A DNA stretch of 64,000 nt, from NCBI GenBank assembly GCA_947494715.1, contig CANLWG010000005.1, positions 186,001 through 250,000 of the forward strand, read 5' to 3'. Every line of letters begins with the position of its first letter. Position 1 is the stretch's first letter. Shown one piece after another: positions 62,349 through 64,000 of the stretch. Source of the DNA: an uncultured Flavobacteriaceae bacterium (lineage in GTDB: Bacteria > Bacteroidota > Bacteroidia > Flavobacteriales > Flavobacteriaceae). The translations under genes were made by a program, and so were the position numbers. The notes below the pieces were generated by a model. That model did not search any database and was not told the DNA's origin. It was given only the letters and a program-made list of their open reading frames with translations.

Positions 62349-62870
62349 ATGAACGATCAATGGCTGAACAAGGTAGAGGGACTATTCAAGAAGCAATATC
62401 AAGAGCTTTGTTTAATTGCCTATAGCTATGTTGCCGATATTGACGAAGCCGAGGACATTGTACAGGACGTTTTTATCTCCTTGCTGAGACGACAAGACCA
62501 TAACATATTGGAAATGGACAGGTATGTTAAAAGATCGGTGAAAAATGCCAGTCTCAATAAAATCAGGCAATCAAAAAAGATAGAGCCTATTACGGAGAAG
62601 GTATTAAAACTTCCCTACCCTGAAAATCCACAACGCATACACCATGATGAGGAAATCAAGACCGCCATACAGAATTTGCCTGTGCAATGTAAGAAGGTAT
62701 TTGAGCTTTGCGCCTTGGAAGGCCAAAAATATAGTACCGCCGCCGAAACTCTAAATATCTCCGTAAATACGGTAAAATCACATATGAAAAAGGCCTACAA
62801 GATTCTTCGCGTTGAGCTACAGGATACTCAATTATTTCTACTGTTGTTGTTAATTTCTCATTTACGGTAG
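62349..62870 (+). CDS. ECF RNA polymerase sigma-70 factor (FecI-like)
   Basis: A 173-aa sigma factor. Region 2 lies at residues 8-75 with AYSYVADIDEAEDIVQDVFI (the EDIVQDVF core-binding motif) and region 4 at about 105-160 with CKKVFELCALEGQKYSTAAE and ISVNTVKSHMKKAYKILR. The ECF type and the following FecR gene match the Bacteroidota SusC/SusD-linked regulatory cascade in which an outer-membrane transporter signals to FecR and frees the sigma factor. Starts at ATG 62349; FecR starts 83 bp after its stop. Confidence 0.92.
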   Translation: MNDQWLNKVEGLFKKQYQELCLIAYSYVADIDEAEDIVQDVFISLLRRQDHNILEMDRYVKRSVKNASLNKIRQSKKIEPITEKVLKLPYPENPQRIHHDEEIKTAIQNLPVQCKKVFELCALEGQKYSTAAETLNISVNTVKSHMKKAYKILRVELQDTQLFLLLLLISHLR

Positions 62871-62953
62871 CTCTTTTTTGATTTTTTTCAATTTTAACAT
62901 CACCCTTTTTATGTTATTCCGTGTCCTTATAGTATAGGCCATGAAAATCATCT

Positions 62954-64000
62954 ATGGAAATAGCGAAACTCATTGTAAAGAAACTGACCTCCAATCTTTC
63001 CGGAACCGACGAGAAAGAATTTAATTCATGGTTGCATTCGTCCCATGAAAATAAAGAGCTCTTTGATCGAATAGTACTGATCCAGAAATCCAGTAAGGAT
63101 ATCAGGGAATTGGAAACTTTGGACGAAATCACCGCTTGGAACAAAATACTTCAAAAAATAGAGCCCAATAGGGTATCCCAAAAAAGAATGCTTTGGGCAA
63201 GACCAATTTTTAGATATGCGGCCGTTTTTGTAGGGCTTCTAGGTTTTGCTTTCTGGTACTTGTTCAACTCTGTCCAAACGCCGGAAAAGATGATGCCGAT
63301 ACCGGACAAAAATGCGATCACACTCCAATTGGAAAATGGGGAAATAAAAGAGTTATCCGAGGATGGCTCTTCACTCATCAAAGATAAGGAAGGTAATTTG
63401 GTGGTCATCAAAAAAGGATCGAACCTGGCGTATTCGGACTCGGTCTCAGTAGAAAAACTGGTCTATAACACGTTAACGGTTCCCTATGCCAGGCGATTTG
63501 GGATACAGCTTTCCGATGGAACAAGAATACATCTCAATTCAGGTTCTTCCATAAGGTATCCGGTCAAATTCATCAAAGGAGTACATAGAGAAGTTTTTTT
63601 GACCGGTGAGGCCTTTTTTGAGGTAACCGAGGATACCGAGCGTCCTTTTATTGTTAGTAGTGATGATCTGGTTGTAACAGTATTGGGCACCACCTTCAAT
63701 GTAAAAGCCTATCCCGAGGATAAGGAAATAAATACGGTCCTGGTCTCAGGTTCCGTTGGTCTTTCCAATAAAGAAAACCCAAGTACCGACTCCACACTAT
63801 TGGAACCGGGGCACATGGCTTCTTGGGACAAAACCAGCAATGCCATGGCCATGGAAGCCGTGGATACGGACATTTATACTTCATGGATCTACGGAAGATT
63901 GGTGCTAAAACGAACACCTTTTGAACAAATTATTCCCAAACTACAGCGGCACTATAATATATCCATTACCAATAATTACCCCATCTTAAACGATAAGGTA
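62954..64000 (+). CDS. FecR-family anti-sigma factor (partial)
   Basis: The first 349 codons; the gene leaves the window. A cytoplasmic N-terminal anti-sigma part (MEIAKLIVKKLTSNLSGTDE, residues 1-90) is followed by one transmembrane helix (about 95-112, FRYAAVFVGLLGFAFWYLF) and a periplasmic FecR domain (YARRFGIQLSDGTRIHLNS, VFLTGEAFFEVTED, VLGTTFNVKAYPED). The segment YTSWIYGRLVLKRTPFEQII begins the usual C-terminal DUF4974/STN-like part. It inhibits the sigma factor until an outer-membrane TonB transporter signal arrives. A SusC-like gene is expected right after it. Confidence 0.93.
   Translation, partial: MEIAKLIVKKLTSNLSGTDEKEFNSWLHSSHENKELFDRIVLIQKSSKDIRELETLDEITAWNKILQKIEPNRVSQKRMLWARPIFRYAAVFVGLLGFAFWYLFNSVQTPEKMMPIPDKNAITLQLENGEIKELSEDGSSLIKDKEGNLVVIKKGSNLAYSDSVSVEKLVYNTLTVPYARRFGIQLSDGTRIHLNSGSSIRYPVKFIKGVHREVFLTGEAFFEVTEDTERPFIVSSDDLVVTVLGTTFNVKAYPEDKEINTVLVSGSVGLSNKENPSTDSTLLEPGHMASWDKTSNAMAMEAVDTDIYTSWIYGRLVLKRTPFEQIIPKLQRHYNISITNNYPILNDKV

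Noticed and set aside
1-64000. CRISPR arrays, tRNA or rRNA genes, riboswitches
   Set aside because: I scanned the intergenic regions for regularly spaced direct repeats, tRNA-like cloverleaf segments and rRNA-like conserved blocks and saw none.

Overview
The window is chromosomal DNA from a Bacteroidota bacterium, most likely a marine member of the Flavobacteriaceae. The evidence is an ECF sigma/FecR pair, a GH43 xylosidase beside a sugar:H+ symporter, many short lipoproteins with Bacteroidota-type lipoboxes, DUF6327/YtxH/holin-X membrane genes, AT-rich intergenic DNA and few Shine-Dalgarno sequences. I see no rRNA, tRNA, CRISPR array, integrase or intact IS element.

Region 1 (0-7.3 kb and 12.2-25.5 kb) is a stress and envelope maintenance block. 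It holds four tandem-domain universal stress proteins, a DUF2267 protein, an FtsH protease, a patatin lipase, DUF6327/holin-X/YtxH membrane proteins, a triple-BON protein, an MscS channel, an Hsp20 chaperone, a large multi-PAS histidine kinase with a canonical LOV (blue-light) domain, and a receiver-CRP fusion response regulator. It is interrupted at 7.6-12.1 kb by AT-rich single genes (lipoproteins, an alpha/beta hydrolase, two HExxH metallopeptidase-like proteins, a TfoX-like protein). These are separated by long non-coding spacers and look like an accessory insertion zone.

Region 2 (26.4-55.4 kb, all minus strand) is the main find: a complete extracellular contractile injection system (eCIS, Afp/PVC/MAC-like). 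In transcription order it encodes a LuxR-type regulator, the DUF4255 cap protein, an unknown 279-aa protein, sheath, two tubes, a 56-aa DUF5908 protein, LysM hub protein, VgrG-like spike, PAAR tip, gp25 wedge, baseplate-J protein, a second baseplate protein, a 1402-aa tape measure, two helical unknowns (723 and 274 aa), a 307-aa protein that I suspect is gasdermin-like, the AAA+ ATPase, a 180-aa protein resembling a catalytically dead RAYT transposase, and two cargo-like proteins. The two cargo candidates share an N-terminal motif in the same register. One ends in an ADP-ribosyltransferase-like domain. The other carries an eCIS core (DUF4157) domain, a deaminase-like HSE/CxxxC region, an OTU cysteine-protease (deubiquitinase-like) domain and a basic Ser/Lys-rich tail, which suggests a eukaryotic target.

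Region 3 (55.4-64 kb) is carbohydrate use. On the minus strand it has an MFS sugar porter, a GH43 enzyme and a clan-A glycosidase split by a one-base frameshift in a T tract, translationally coupled, plus a bestrophin channel. Divergent to these are an ECF sigma factor and a FecR anti-sigma factor that runs off the window; these normally control a downstream SusC/SusD locus. A gene-free 0.95-kb stretch at 55.4-56.3 kb separates regions 2 and 3 and may hold degraded coding sequence.
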